Positions 43,373 to 52,814 of a stretch of DNA of 64,000 nucleotides are shown here, piece after piece. Positions within the stretch are counted from its first letter, which is position 1. The number at the start of each line of letters is the position of its first letter. The position numbers and the translations under genes are program-made. The notes beneath the pieces were generated by a model. It was not told where the DNA came from and searched no databases. It saw only the letters and a program-made list of their open reading frames with translations. The DNA comes from JBBQED01 sp038320345 (GTDB taxonomy: Bacteria > Bacteroidota > Bacteroidia > AKYH767-A > OLB10). The DNA is taken from NCBI GenBank assembly GCA_038320345.1, contig JBBQED010000002.1, positions 248,001 through 312,000 of the forward strand, given 5' to 3'.

Positions 43373-44198
43373 CTTTTTCAAAATAATTATTTCTCATAAA
43401 ATTATTTTTCTTATACCAAATTTGATTCGTTACTTTTCGATTTTTAGGTGATCGTCTTTTGCACTATTATATTCGCAGTAGTTATTATTGATCCATTACC
43501 AGCATGAGTTGTTGAACGAAGAGTGCAGTGGTCAATTGAAAAATCCACTACTCTTTGTGCATGAATTTTACTTTGAATTCCTTTCAATAAATACAAAAAA
43601 AGGAACATTGGTAAAATGAATAATCTGATAACCCTGTAATGGATTTGCTGATGTAAGGTTAGCCTCATAAATTTCAGTAGATATTTTTAGTACTTACCCC
43701 CTTCGTACGTTTCGTTAGTTTAAAAGTTTCCAAACAGTTGACTTTAAAGATTAAAAAGGAGAATCTCATTCCTAAGTTCAAAGGCAATTTCTTTCTATAA
43801 ATGCATCGGAGAATAATAATTGGATGCGATTTTAGAAAAATCAATCCCTGAAAAATTATATAAAATGGATTCAAATAAATACATAACTAATTACAATACA
43901 ATATATTAACGCTTCTATATTGATTTTAAGGTTTAAAGGGAGGTATCCTGCTGGTTTGGGAAATTTGTAGTGAAAGCAAAAATCTGGAATTTCATGAAAA
44001 ATCCTCTTTTACTTTTCCCAAATAAAATCAAGCAGATGTCCTAAATGTTAAATGTGACGAAATTCGGGTTTATAGGGATTGATATTAATATAAATACTTG
44101 CATTGGGGTTTCTCTTATTGTATATTTGATGTAAGAATTCGGTTGAAAACGACCGAAAACCTAACCCGTTAATGTTCATCTGCTTATTTAGCCTACTC
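43373..44198. other. ~830-bp spacer without a supported gene
   Basis: Two short minus-strand frames (74 and 66 codons) exist but lack promoter, family resemblance or convincing composition, and I do not call them. The region is AT-rich. It could encode an RNA ended by the hairpins at 43226-43319, or be the remnant of a lost gene. Confidence 0.4.
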
Positions 44199-44206
44199 TA
44201 AATTTG
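44199..44206 (+). promoter_or_regulatory. -7 promoter element of the S8/MBG giant gene
   Basis: TAAATTTG (TAnnTTTG), 43 bases before the GTG start at 44250. No good -33 TTG. Confidence 0.5.
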
Positions 44207-44249
44207 CATTTTCACATTTCAGACTAATCCACCGTTTAAATTATCTACC

Positions 44250-47200
44250 GTGAGAAAATCAATCAATCAACAATTTTCTTTTTTTAAGAGAATTGTACAG
44301 GTAATTACCCTGATGCTCGTCAGTATCTATGCTCAGGCACAACAACAACAAATTTCATCCTATTCAGTTTTCGGGGGATTCAGCACATTACCTACGGGAT
44401 GCTCTACTCCTTCTAGCCCAGGCAATGCTGTTATTGTTGGATCTTCATCAGCGATCACTGGTGGATTTGTAGGCAGCTACAAATTAGTAAATTCGAGTAG
44501 CAGCGTAAACTTCAGCAGTAATATTCACAGCGGAGGTAAAGTAACCTTAGGAAATAGCAACACTGTGAGTGGAAATATCACGGCTGCAAATACACCTGCT
44601 GTTAGCGGCACTATCATTCAGATTGGATCTAGCGCACTAATTTCTGGGAGCATAAATGTAGCAGGTAACACAGTGATATCAAGCGGCACATTGACTGGTA
44701 GCATTACGCATCCAGCTGGAACAACCTATACAGGACCCGTACCAGCAGGTGGAAATATTACAGGAACACCAACACTTCCCATTCTGCCTGCACTACCCGC
44801 TATTACACCTTTTCAACCCTTTCCAACATTACCTGATATCAACTCCACGAGAAGTATTGTTCCGGGATTGTATGATGATATTAAATTATCAGGAGGAAAG
44901 ACCCTCACTTTCAGTGGAACAGGAATTTATGTTTTTGACAAAATCGATAATAGTGGTGGAACAAATTATTTTGTTTTTGATTTTCAGAATAATCCTTCTG
45001 GAACATTTAAAATTTACATTCACAATAATGCTAATCTGAATAAGCTAAGTGTAAGCATGATAAATGGTGGAAGTGCATCACGCATCTACACAGAACTTCA
45101 TGGAAATGGTTCCACGATTAACGGCAACTATTGCTTTAGCTTAGCAAATGGGTCTTCCAGTAATGCGGCTACGAAATGGCTAGGAACAGTTTGGGCACCG
45201 TACGCTGGAATTTCGATTGGATCTGGAAGCGGCAATAGCACAATCACCGGAGCACTCTGGAGCAGTACTCAAGTAAATATTCAAAGCGGAGTAACCATTG
45301 TTTTTGCACCATTTCAAAATTGTACAACTCCTATTGCGAATGCAGGAGTAGATAAAGTAATTTTTTGCAATCCTAATTCAGTACAGTTAGACGGTACTGG
45401 TTCAACTGCTGGATCTAGTTATAGTTGGGTGGCAAGTAACGGTGGAAATATAGTAAACGGTGCAGCTACAGCAACTCCAACTGTAAATGCTGCAGGAACA
45501 TATACCTTAACAGTTACTTCTCCATCGGGAGGTTGTACAGCATCTGATGTTGCATTGGTAACATTAAATAATACATCTCCAATAGCGAATGCGGGTTCCG
45601 ACAATCAAATTACATGTAATGCCTCTTCGATACAGTTGAATGGAAATGGTTCCTCTGCCGGTGTTAATTACAGTTGGACTGCAAGTAATGGCGGAAATAT
45701 TGTAAACGGAGCATTAACTGCTACTCCGACTGTGAATGCTGCGGGGACTTATACCTTAACGGTTACCTCTCCCGCTAATGGATGCTCCTCAACGGATATC
45801 GTACTCGTTACCTTAAATACAACACCTCCAGGCGCAAATGCTGGTGGAACAAATCAACTAACCTGTTCAATACCATCAGTTCAGTTAAACGGATCATCTT
45901 CAACATTAGGAGTAAGTTTTGCATGGACTACCAACAATGGTTTCATTGTTACAGGAGCAAACACATCAACTCCTACCATCAATGCAGATGCAAAATATTA
46001 TTTAACAGTAACAAATCCGGCTAACGGATGTAGTTCATTGGATAGCTTAGCAATCACACGCATTCCATGTATCTTCCCCTATTATCCACCTCCAGTTGGC
46101 GGTAAAAGTTATAACCTTATTGGTTCTGAATTAAGTTCATTGCATGATTATTTCGGTTCAGTAACAGACACCTCTGAATATATTTTTCGTTTAAGTAACG
46201 ATAGTGTAATGGTAGAAGTAATCGCTTTGCAAGGTGCTTACAATACTTTACTTGCGCTCTTGCAAACACCACCTTACGGTATAACTGACTTAGTAAATAA
46301 CGGGACCAATTCATTAATTATTACCGGAAAATATCCGATTGCAAATCTCAGAAAATTAGATAGCCTACCTAATTTAATCGATTATTGTCGCCCTGTATTT
46401 CCTCCTCTTGTAAATAGTGGTGTTGCCTATTCCAATGGTGATATTTCACTTCGTTCAGATTTTGTGAGAAATGGATATGCTGTAGATGGAAACGGAGTAA
46501 AAGTGGGTGTGATTTCGGATAGCTATAATTCTATTCTTGGCAATCCAGCATTAACGGATATTGTAAATGGTGATTTACCAGGAGTAGGAAATCCTGTTCA
46601 TCCCACACCTGTTCAGGTTGTAAAAGAATATCCATTCGGAAGAAGAACGGATGAAGGTCGTGCGATGTTACAGATCATTCATGATGTGGCTCCAGGTGCT
46701 AATCTTGCATTCCGTACTGGATTTATATCGGCAGGTGATTTTTCAGAAGGAATCAAATCGCTTCAACAAACCGGATGTAAAGTGATAGTAGATGACGTAA
46801 CCTATATTACTGAACCTTTCTTTGAAGACGGAGTTGTTTCAAAAGCAGTGGACCTCGTAACTAGTCAGGGAGTGAGTTATTTTTCTGCAGCAGGCAACTA
46901 TGGTAATAAATCTTATGAATCAATTTATGCTCCTGCTCCTGCACCAATATCTGTTACAGGAACAGCACATGATTTTGGTGGTGGAGATATTTTCCAGAGT
47001 ATAAATCTTACTCCAGGAAATTACACCATTGTTTTGCAGTGGCAAGATTCTATCTATTCATTAGGTCAAACTCAAACGGGAACGAGCAACGATCTAGATA
47101 TATTTCTCACGTATGATAATGGAATTACTTTATTTGGTTTCAACCGCATAAATACAGGAGCTGATCCACTTGAAGTATTACCATTTACGGTTACGGAAAA

Positions 47201-50200
47201 CACAACTACCAATATCATGGTAACACGTGCTTCGGGCAATAGCAATGTTCGATTCAAGTATATTGTATTCCGTGGTGAACTTACGATTAACGAGCACAAC
47301 CTTGGAACATCAACGCTTGTTGGTCAAGCAAATGCTGCCGGAGCGATGGCTGTTGGTGCTGTATTATATTCCAATACTCCTGCGTATGGAGTAAATCCTC
47401 CTACCATTGCTTCATTCTCCTCATTAGGTGGAACACCAGTAAACGGAGTAGTTAGAAATAAACCTGAATTCACTGGCCCCAATGGTGTGAACACAACAGT
47501 TTACCTTGGAGGTCAAAATATCGATGGAGATGCCTTTCCAAATTTCTTTGGTACATCTGCTGCTGCTCCACATATTGCTGCCGTAGCCGCATTATTACTG
47601 GATGCTCGTCTTAAATATTTTAATCAGGATTTTAATCCTACCCAAATGAGATCCTTACTCCAGAGTACTGCTTATGATATGGGTGCTCCTGGATTTGATT
47701 TCGTAAATGGGTATGGTTTTGTAAGAGCGGATTCTGCTATGCGCACCTTTGCCGCACCAACACCGGAAATTACTTCACTGATTCTTCCCGGAGGTTCAGT
47801 AACTCCAGGATTACAAACATTTATCGTTGAAGTAGCTGGTCAGTTTCTTACTCCACAATCAGTAGTGTTATTTAGAGGAGTTCCGATTCCTTCTGTAGTA
47901 TTAAGCAACAGCCAGATTCAAGCTACTATTCCAACTTTTACTGGAAACCCTCCTATCCAAGTATACACTCCACCAATTACTCCTGTTGGAATTGACGGAG
48001 GATATTCTGATACTTTGTATTTCTTTTCTCCTGTGAAGAAAGCTGTTGTAATCACTGCAGATAATAAAACAAAAAAATTCGGAGAAATACTTCCTGCGTT
48101 TTCTGTTCATATCACGGTTGACGGTAATCCATTACAGAATACAACCTTTACTCTAGCTGACCTAGGTCTCTCGAATATACTTTATACCTCACCTGCAAAT
48201 AGTCAAAGTAATGCGGGGATCTATTTCATTCGCCCGGGAATCGATCCTCTTGATCCAAACGATCCGAATGATGTTCCGTTCCTGGAGTCTTACACGTATT
48301 CATTTGTTGATGGTCTCTTAACGATTCAAAAAATGCCATTGGTGATTAGCGCCAAAGACACTACGATAACTTATGGTGATAAGATCGCTGATCTCGGATT
48401 TAACTATGGATACGATGCTTCCAATATTGATTTAATTGACCAAACCAGTTTCTTGAATTCTTTAGAATCAGAACATGCTTCCAACATTGTCAACGCAACT
48501 GCTTTATTGGATGCAAGAGCATTGGTAAACGGACGTGCTTTGGTAAATGCAGATATTGAAAACCTAACGTTCCTCGTAAGTGCACGTGCCCTTGTAAATG
48601 CTAGAGCTTTAGTAAATGCACGAGCTTTAGTAAATGGTACCACTCAAATTGATACTACCAATCTTGTTGATGTTTCTCCTGCTTCAATATTTAATTATCA
48701 GAATGATTCCGCTGTTACTTCATTGGTGAGTGCAAGAGCATTGGTAAACGCCCGTGCACTTGTAAATGCACGCGCATTGGTAAACGGTAATGCTGTTGTA
48801 AATGCTAGAGCACTCGTTAACGGTTCTCCGTTGGTGAATAGTAATACTGCCGGTGATCCTGCTGGAGAAGAAGTTGTAGTGATCGTTGATGAGGATGATG
48901 TAAATGCACCAGCTAATGATACGTTGGATGTATTGAAGTCAATCAATATGATTACGGGAACAACGGTTGGACAACATGCCATTGTACCTGGAGCACTTTT
49001 ATCAAATAACTTTGAAATTACTTATGAACTGGGTACATTAACAATCCTACCTGCTACACTTACTGTTAAAGCAGATAATAAATCAATGGTCTACGGAGGA
49101 TCTGTTAATTATACATCTAGTATTAACGGTTATCAATATAATGATATCGATAGCCCGATTGTTGCCGGACCTCCTCAATATACTATTCTCAATAGTGCAA
49201 GTCAAATCGTAACCGGAATTATTCCTGCAGGAAGTTTCAGTATCGTTCCAGGAGGTCTTCCTTTGGTACAACCTTCGAATTATGTAGTAACGTATCAAAA
49301 CGGATTATTAAATGTTGGCAAAGCTACGATTACCGCCACCGCTGATAATAAAACAAGAGTTTATGGAATTGCTAATCCTGCATTCAACATCAACTATACT
49401 GGATTTATAAATAATGAAAATCCTACAGTGTTTACTGTTGCACCTACGGCTTCCACCCTTGCTACGATTAATTCGCCTGTAGGCAATTATCCAATTACCG
49501 TTTCAGGTGGATCTGCGAATAATTATAACTTTAGTTACGTATCGGGAAATCTGAATATTACTAAAGCAACTTTAATCGCAACTGCAGATAATAAAACTAA
49601 AACGTATGGTGCTATTAATCCTATCTTAACGATTAGTTATTCAGGATTTGCTCCTGGAGATGGCCCAGCAAACATAACAGCACCTACGGCGAGTACAACA
49701 GCTTTAACACTTTCGAATGTGGGAACTTATCCGATTACACTTACGGGAGGTTCATCTACCAATTATAACATCACTAAAGTGAACGGAACATTAACTGTTA
49801 CAAAAGCTCAACTGTATGTTACTGCAAATACTAAGTCAATGAACCAAGGAGCCTCGATTCCAACATTAACATCAACAATTACTGGATGGATTAGTGGGGG
49901 AACAAATATTATTCTCTGTAATCCCTCTTACTCCGTTTCTCCTAATTGTGTAAATGCACCAGGGATTTATATTATCACACCTTGTTGTATGACATTGCTT
50001 TGTCCTGGGAATTACAATATCAACTACGTTACTGGTAATTTATATGTTAACCCGAAAGGATCTGGTGCACAAAAGATCACTACGAATTTAACCTGTATAG
50101 AATCCTTAGTAGGTCATCCATCAGGATTTGCATATGTTGCTCACTTCACTTACACGAATACTAATGTTACGCCGTTATATGTTTTCCGAGGAACCAATAA

Positions 50201-50687
50201 TACCCTAAGCCCAACTGCAGCCTACAGTTCAACTTCTTTACAACCTGAATTGTTTAATCCTGGAACAGGAACTTTCGATATTTATTTTAACGGAAGTTCG
50301 ATCACTTGGACTTTAAAAACCTATCAGGGTAATTCATTAACCACAGTAACAAAAACTGCAAGTTCCGCTTCTCCTCAGTGTACTACTAACAGCAGAGTTC
50401 TTGGACCGATAGAAAATGAAACTGAGGCGCAACATTCAGGGATCTTCCAAATATATCCAAATCCTGTTCATGATCTGGTGAGAATCTCATTCCCTACTTC
50501 TGTAGATGAAATTTCTTACCGAATTACGGTTTATGATTTAATGGGTAAAAGAACTGAAGTTGAAGAATTCGTCAACAGTACAGGGAATAATCTGGATTTA
50601 AATCTCTCGGGATTAAGCAGCGGAACTTATCTGATCCGTTTGGAATCCTTAACTGATAATCACGTTTTCAAAATCACAAAAGACTAA
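44250..50687 (+). CDS. 2145-residue multidomain secreted protein: atypical S8 peptidase, MBG domains, ALVNAR repeats, T9SS type A
   Basis: GTG start followed by a signal peptide ('IVQVITLMLVSIYAQAQ'). Residues ~30-360 are a Gly/Ser-rich beta domain ('SYSVFGGFSTLPTGCS', 'GTVWAPYAGISIGSGSGN') resembling choice-of-anchor or ice-binding-like adhesin modules. Three PKD/Ig-like repeats follow ('ANAG.D...C....QL.G', 'AAGTYTLTVTSP'). A subtilisin-like domain (about 740-1165) has Asp757 in 'VGVISDSYN', Glu802 in 'DEGRAMLQIIHDVAPGA' where His is expected, Asn in 'SAAGNYGN' and Ser1103 in 'FFGTSAAAPHIA'. Then come an IPT-like strand region and several MBG-type domains ('ITADNKTKKFGEI', 'TATADNKTRVYGIANP'), one carrying the ALVNAR insert. 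The type A tail is 'FQIYPNPVHDLVRISF', 'SSGTYLIRLES'. Surface adhesin with possible protease activity. Confidence 0.87.
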   Translation: MRKSINQQFSFFKRIVQVITLMLVSIYAQAQQQQISSYSVFGGFSTLPTGCSTPSSPGNAVIVGSSSAITGGFVGSYKLVNSSSSVNFSSNIHSGGKVTLGNSNTVSGNITAANTPAVSGTIIQIGSSALISGSINVAGNTVISSGTLTGSITHPAGTTYTGPVPAGGNITGTPTLPILPALPAITPFQPFPTLPDINSTRSIVPGLYDDIKLSGGKTLTFSGTGIYVFDKIDNSGGTNYFVFDFQNNPSGTFKIYIHNNANLNKLSVSMINGGSASRIYTELHGNGSTINGNYCFSLANGSSSNAATKWLGTVWAPYAGISIGSGSGNSTITGALWSSTQVNIQSGVTIVFAPFQNCTTPIANAGVDKVIFCNPNSVQLDGTGSTAGSSYSWVASNGGNIVNGAATATPTVNAAGTYTLTVTSPSGGCTASDVALVTLNNTSPIANAGSDNQITCNASSIQLNGNGSSAGVNYSWTASNGGNIVNGALTATPTVNAAGTYTLTVTSPANGCSSTDIVLVTLNTTPPGANAGGTNQLTCSIPSVQLNGSSSTLGVSFAWTTNNGFIVTGANTSTPTINADAKYYLTVTNPANGCSSLDSLAITRIPCIFPYYPPPVGGKSYNLIGSELSSLHDYFGSVTDTSEYIFRLSNDSVMVEVIALQGAYNTLLALLQTPPYGITDLVNNGTNSLIITGKYPIANLRKLDSLPNLIDYCRPVFPPLVNSGVAYSNGDISLRSDFVRNGYAVDGNGVKVGVISDSYNSILGNPALTDIVNGDLPGVGNPVHPTPVQVVKEYPFGRRTDEGRAMLQIIHDVAPGANLAFRTGFISAGDFSEGIKSLQQTGCKVIVDDVTYITEPFFEDGVVSKAVDLVTSQGVSYFSAAGNYGNKSYESIYAPAPAPISVTGTAHDFGGGDIFQSINLTPGNYTIVLQWQDSIYSLGQTQTGTSNDLDIFLTYDNGITLFGFNRINTGADPLEVLPFTVTENTTTNIMVTRASGNSNVRFKYIVFRGELTINEHNLGTSTLVGQANAAGAMAVGAVLYSNTPAYGVNPPTIASFSSLGGTPVNGVVRNKPEFTGPNGVNTTVYLGGQNIDGDAFPNFFGTSAAAPHIAAVAALLLDARLKYFNQDFNPTQMRSLLQSTAYDMGAPGFDFVNGYGFVRADSAMRTFAAPTPEITSLILPGGSVTPGLQTFIVEVAGQFLTPQSVVLFRGVPIPSVVLSNSQIQATIPTFTGNPPIQVYTPPITPVGIDGGYSDTLYFFSPVKKAVVITADNKTKKFGEILPAFSVHITVDGNPLQNTTFTLADLGLSNILYTSPANSQSNAGIYFIRPGIDPLDPNDPNDVPFLESYTYSFVDGLLTIQKMPLVISAKDTTITYGDKIADLGFNYGYDASNIDLIDQTSFLNSLESEHASNIVNATALLDARALVNGRALVNADIENLTFLVSARALVNARALVNARALVNGTTQIDTTNLVDVSPASIFNYQNDSAVTSLVSARALVNARALVNARALVNGNAVVNARALVNGSPLVNSNTAGDPAGEEVVVIVDEDDVNAPANDTLDVLKSINMITGTTVGQHAIVPGALLSNNFEITYELGTLTILPATLTVKADNKSMVYGGSVNYTSSINGYQYNDIDSPIVAGPPQYTILNSASQIVTGIIPAGSFSIVPGGLPLVQPSNYVVTYQNGLLNVGKATITATADNKTRVYGIANPAFNINYTGFINNENPTVFTVAPTASTLATINSPVGNYPITVSGGSANNYNFSYVSGNLNITKATLIATADNKTKTYGAINPILTISYSGFAPGDGPANITAPTASTTALTLSNVGTYPITLTGGSSTNYNITKVNGTLTVTKAQLYVTANTKSMNQGASIPTLTSTITGWISGGTNIILCNPSYSVSPNCVNAPGIYIITPCCMTLLCPGNYNINYVTGNLYVNPKGSGAQKITTNLTCIESLVGHPSGFAYVAHFTYTNTNVTPLYVFRGTNNTLSPTAAYSSTSLQPELFNPGTGTFDIYFNGSSITWTLKTYQGNSLTTVTKTASSASPQCTTNSRVLGPIENETEAQHSGIFQIYPNPVHDLVRISFPTSVDEISYRITVYDLMGKRTEVEEFVNSTGNNLDLNLSGLSSGTYLIRLESLTDNHVFKITKD
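48513..48839 (+). repeat. Hexapeptide ALVNAR repeat in two clusters
   Basis: An 18-base period encodes [A/G]-R-A-L-V-N units: residues ~1422-1462 (48513-48635) and ~1495-1530 (48732-48839), separated by a linker with 'TTQIDTTNLVDVSPAS'. Arg is written AGA, CGT, CGA and CGC, Leu TTG, CTT, TTA and CTC, Ala GCA, GCT and GCC in different units. The peptide is therefore conserved while the DNA has drifted. Register V-N-x-x-A-x partly fits the left-handed beta-helix hexapeptide rule. Confidence 0.85.
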
Positions 50688-50712
50688 AAACGAAGTAGAT
50701 TCAATTGATAGA

Positions 50713-50746
50713 AAGGGCTTTCTCGCACAGAGAAGGCCCTTTTTTA
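50713..50746 (+). terminator. Terminator of the giant S8/MBG gene
   Basis: 12-bp stem AAGGGCTTTCTC (50713-50724) / GAGAAGGCCCTT (50730-50741) with one G-U wobble, GCACA loop, and a seven-T run. Confidence 0.93.
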
Positions 50747-50777
50747 TTAGGGAATGTCTTCTTTTGAAATTATCCCC

Positions 50778-50785
50778 TATCTTTA
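50778..50785 (+). promoter_or_regulatory. Candidate -7 element of the cyclase gene
   Basis: TATCTTTA, one mismatch to TAnnTTTG, 33 bases before the ATG at 50819. Confidence 0.35.
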
Positions 50786-50818
50786 GAATTCCCAAATTGA
50801 GTGCAGCAGATTCCCATT

Positions 50819-52720
50819 ATGAAACTAAAAGTACCTGGTTTACTGATTTTTCTATTTATTCATGTAATCGCGATATCGCAAGATGTCAAGATAGATAGCA
50901 TCAGAAAAGTCCTGAATTCATCAAGGGAAGACAGTTCAAAAGTCAATACTTTATTAGCCCTAAGTAGTAAATTTTACAGCTCGGCTCCTGATACGGCGAT
51001 ATATTATGCGAAAGTTGCAAAGGAACTAGCTATAAAAGTAAGCTTTCCGAAAGGAGAAGCTATGGCACTCAAAAATATCGGAATTGCGTATTACAATCAG
51101 GGGAAATATGTAGAGACACTGGATTATTGGATTCAGAGTCTTGCTGTTTTTGATTCGATAGGTGATAAAATCGGAGTAGCCAATATTAATAGCAATCTTG
51201 GTGCGATTTATTTTAATCAGGCAGAAGATGCGAAAGCATTGGAATATTATCTGAAATCATTGCAAGTATCCGAAGATATTGGTGACAAACTAAGAATTGC
51301 TACTGCTCTACAAAATATTGGAGCTGTTTATTTTAACAAAAAAGCAACGCATGATAAAGCGCTGCAATATTATCAACGTGCCCTTCCACTTGCAGAAGAA
51401 ATGGCGGATGATGATGCCATCGGATCTATTACCGTTAACATGGGAGAGATCTATCGAGATGATAAAAATGATTATGATACGGCGATTTTTTATTTTCAGA
51501 AATCATTGAAAGCCTTATCTAATTCGGAGTATATCCCCTATTCTCTCAATGCCATAGGTCAAGTGTATGTGAAGAAAGGCAATTATGCGAAAGCTGTAGA
51601 GAATCATAAGCTCGCCTATGAGAAAGCTGAAAAATTAAATTCTAAGTTGGACATGGCGCAGTCGTTACTCTGGCTGGCCAATGCTTATAGCAAGCAAGGG
51701 AATACCACTGAAGCACTAGCAGCATATCTAAAGTCTGAAGTTATAGCCAAAGAAATTGGAGCTACTTATGACTTGAAACGGATCTACGAAGGGCTCTCCG
51801 GAACCTACGCTCAGCTATCCGATTTTAATAATGCCTATAAGTATCAACAACTTTTCAGCGATATCAAGGATACTCTTTATAATATTGAAACGGATAAAAA
51901 ATTATCCGGACTACAATTCAACTTTGAGATTGAAAAGAAACAAAATCAGATTGTAAATCAAGAGAAAGACTTAAAACAACAACGCACGATCCGGAATGCA
52001 ACTTTCGGAGGATTAGCAATTGTACTTTCCTTTCTTGTGGTCGTGTTCTTCCAAAAAAAGAAAATCACCAAAGAAAAACAACGTAGTGAAGAATTACTGC
52101 TGAACATCTTACCAGAAGAAACCGCAGAAGAATTGAAAGCAACAGGTACAGCAAAAGCGAAGAGCTTTGATCTAGTAACTGTAATGTTTACTGATTTCAA
52201 GAATTTTACTCAAGCCAGCGAAAAGTTATCTGCAGAAGAATTAGTAAAAGAAATCAATCTATGTTATAGTGAATTCGATAGAATTATTACCAAATATGGC
52301 ATTGAGAAAATCAAAACCATTGGAGATAGTTATATGTGCGCTGGTGGCTTACCCGTAAGTAATACTACTCATCCTGAAGATATCATTAAAGCAGGATTAG
52401 AGATGCAGGATTTTATCTCCCAAAATATAGAAGTGCGTAAGAAAAATGGAGATCCTTTTTTTGAACTTCGCCTCGGAGTTCATACCGGTCCTGTTGTTGC
52501 AGGAATTGTAGGTATTAAAAAATTCGCCTACGATATCTGGGGCGACACTGTGAATACCGCTTCCCGAATGGAAAGTAGTGGTGCAGTTGGGAAAGTTAAC
52601 ATTTCGGGAACAACACATGAATTAGTAAAAAATAAGTTTAATTTCACTTACAGAGGAAAGATTCCCGCCAAGAACAAGGGCGATATCGATATGTACTTTG
52701 TAGAGAGCATTCTTAATTAA
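50819..52720 (+). CDS. TPR-containing membrane class III adenylate cyclase
   Basis: 633 residues from the ATG at 50819, which opens a signal sequence ('KVPGLLIFLFIHVIAISQ'); a GTG six codons upstream is less likely. About eight TPR units (residues ~35-360, e.g. 'IGIAYYNQGKYVETLDYW', 'ALQNIGAVYFNKKA') lie outside the membrane, then a coiled segment, one transmembrane helix near 392-412 ('GGLAIVLSFLVVVFF'), and a cyclase domain. Metal-binding Asp residues are in 'VMFTDFKNFT' and 'IKTIGDSYMCAGG'; the Lys before TIG and the Asp of 'YDIWGDTVNTASRM' are the adenylate-type specificity pair; Asn and Arg of 'NTASR' complete the site. Inferred to couple an extracytoplasmic TPR sensor to cAMP. Confidence 0.92.
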   Translation: MKLKVPGLLIFLFIHVIAISQDVKIDSIRKVLNSSREDSSKVNTLLALSSKFYSSAPDTAIYYAKVAKELAIKVSFPKGEAMALKNIGIAYYNQGKYVETLDYWIQSLAVFDSIGDKIGVANINSNLGAIYFNQAEDAKALEYYLKSLQVSEDIGDKLRIATALQNIGAVYFNKKATHDKALQYYQRALPLAEEMADDDAIGSITVNMGEIYRDDKNDYDTAIFYFQKSLKALSNSEYIPYSLNAIGQVYVKKGNYAKAVENHKLAYEKAEKLNSKLDMAQSLLWLANAYSKQGNTTEALAAYLKSEVIAKEIGATYDLKRIYEGLSGTYAQLSDFNNAYKYQQLFSDIKDTLYNIETDKKLSGLQFNFEIEKKQNQIVNQEKDLKQQRTIRNATFGGLAIVLSFLVVVFFQKKKITKEKQRSEELLLNILPEETAEELKATGTAKAKSFDLVTVMFTDFKNFTQASEKLSAEELVKEINLCYSEFDRIITKYGIEKIKTIGDSYMCAGGLPVSNTTHPEDIIKAGLEMQDFISQNIEVRKKNGDPFFELRLGVHTGPVVAGIVGIKKFAYDIWGDTVNTASRMESSGAVGKVNISGTTHELVKNKFNFTYRGKIPAKNKGDIDMYFVESILN

Positions 52721-52814
52721 TCACCATTTCAAAATCTAAAAACAATAACCTTTACACCCCGCTGATTGAAGATTTTACTGTAGGTGCAGCAGCATTTCTT
52801 GATCAGCTTATCGA

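Noticed and set aside
43444..43874. Two minus-strand ORFs of 74 and 66 codons in the spacer
   Set aside because: No promoter element, family resemblance or signal; composition resembles translated AT-rich non-coding DNA.
48404..48982. Long open frames on the minus strand opposite the ALVNAR repeats
   Set aside because: They are shadows of the 18-base coding repeat, which lacks stops in the opposite frame; their Ala/Phe/Thr-rich sequence mirrors the repeat and has no start context.
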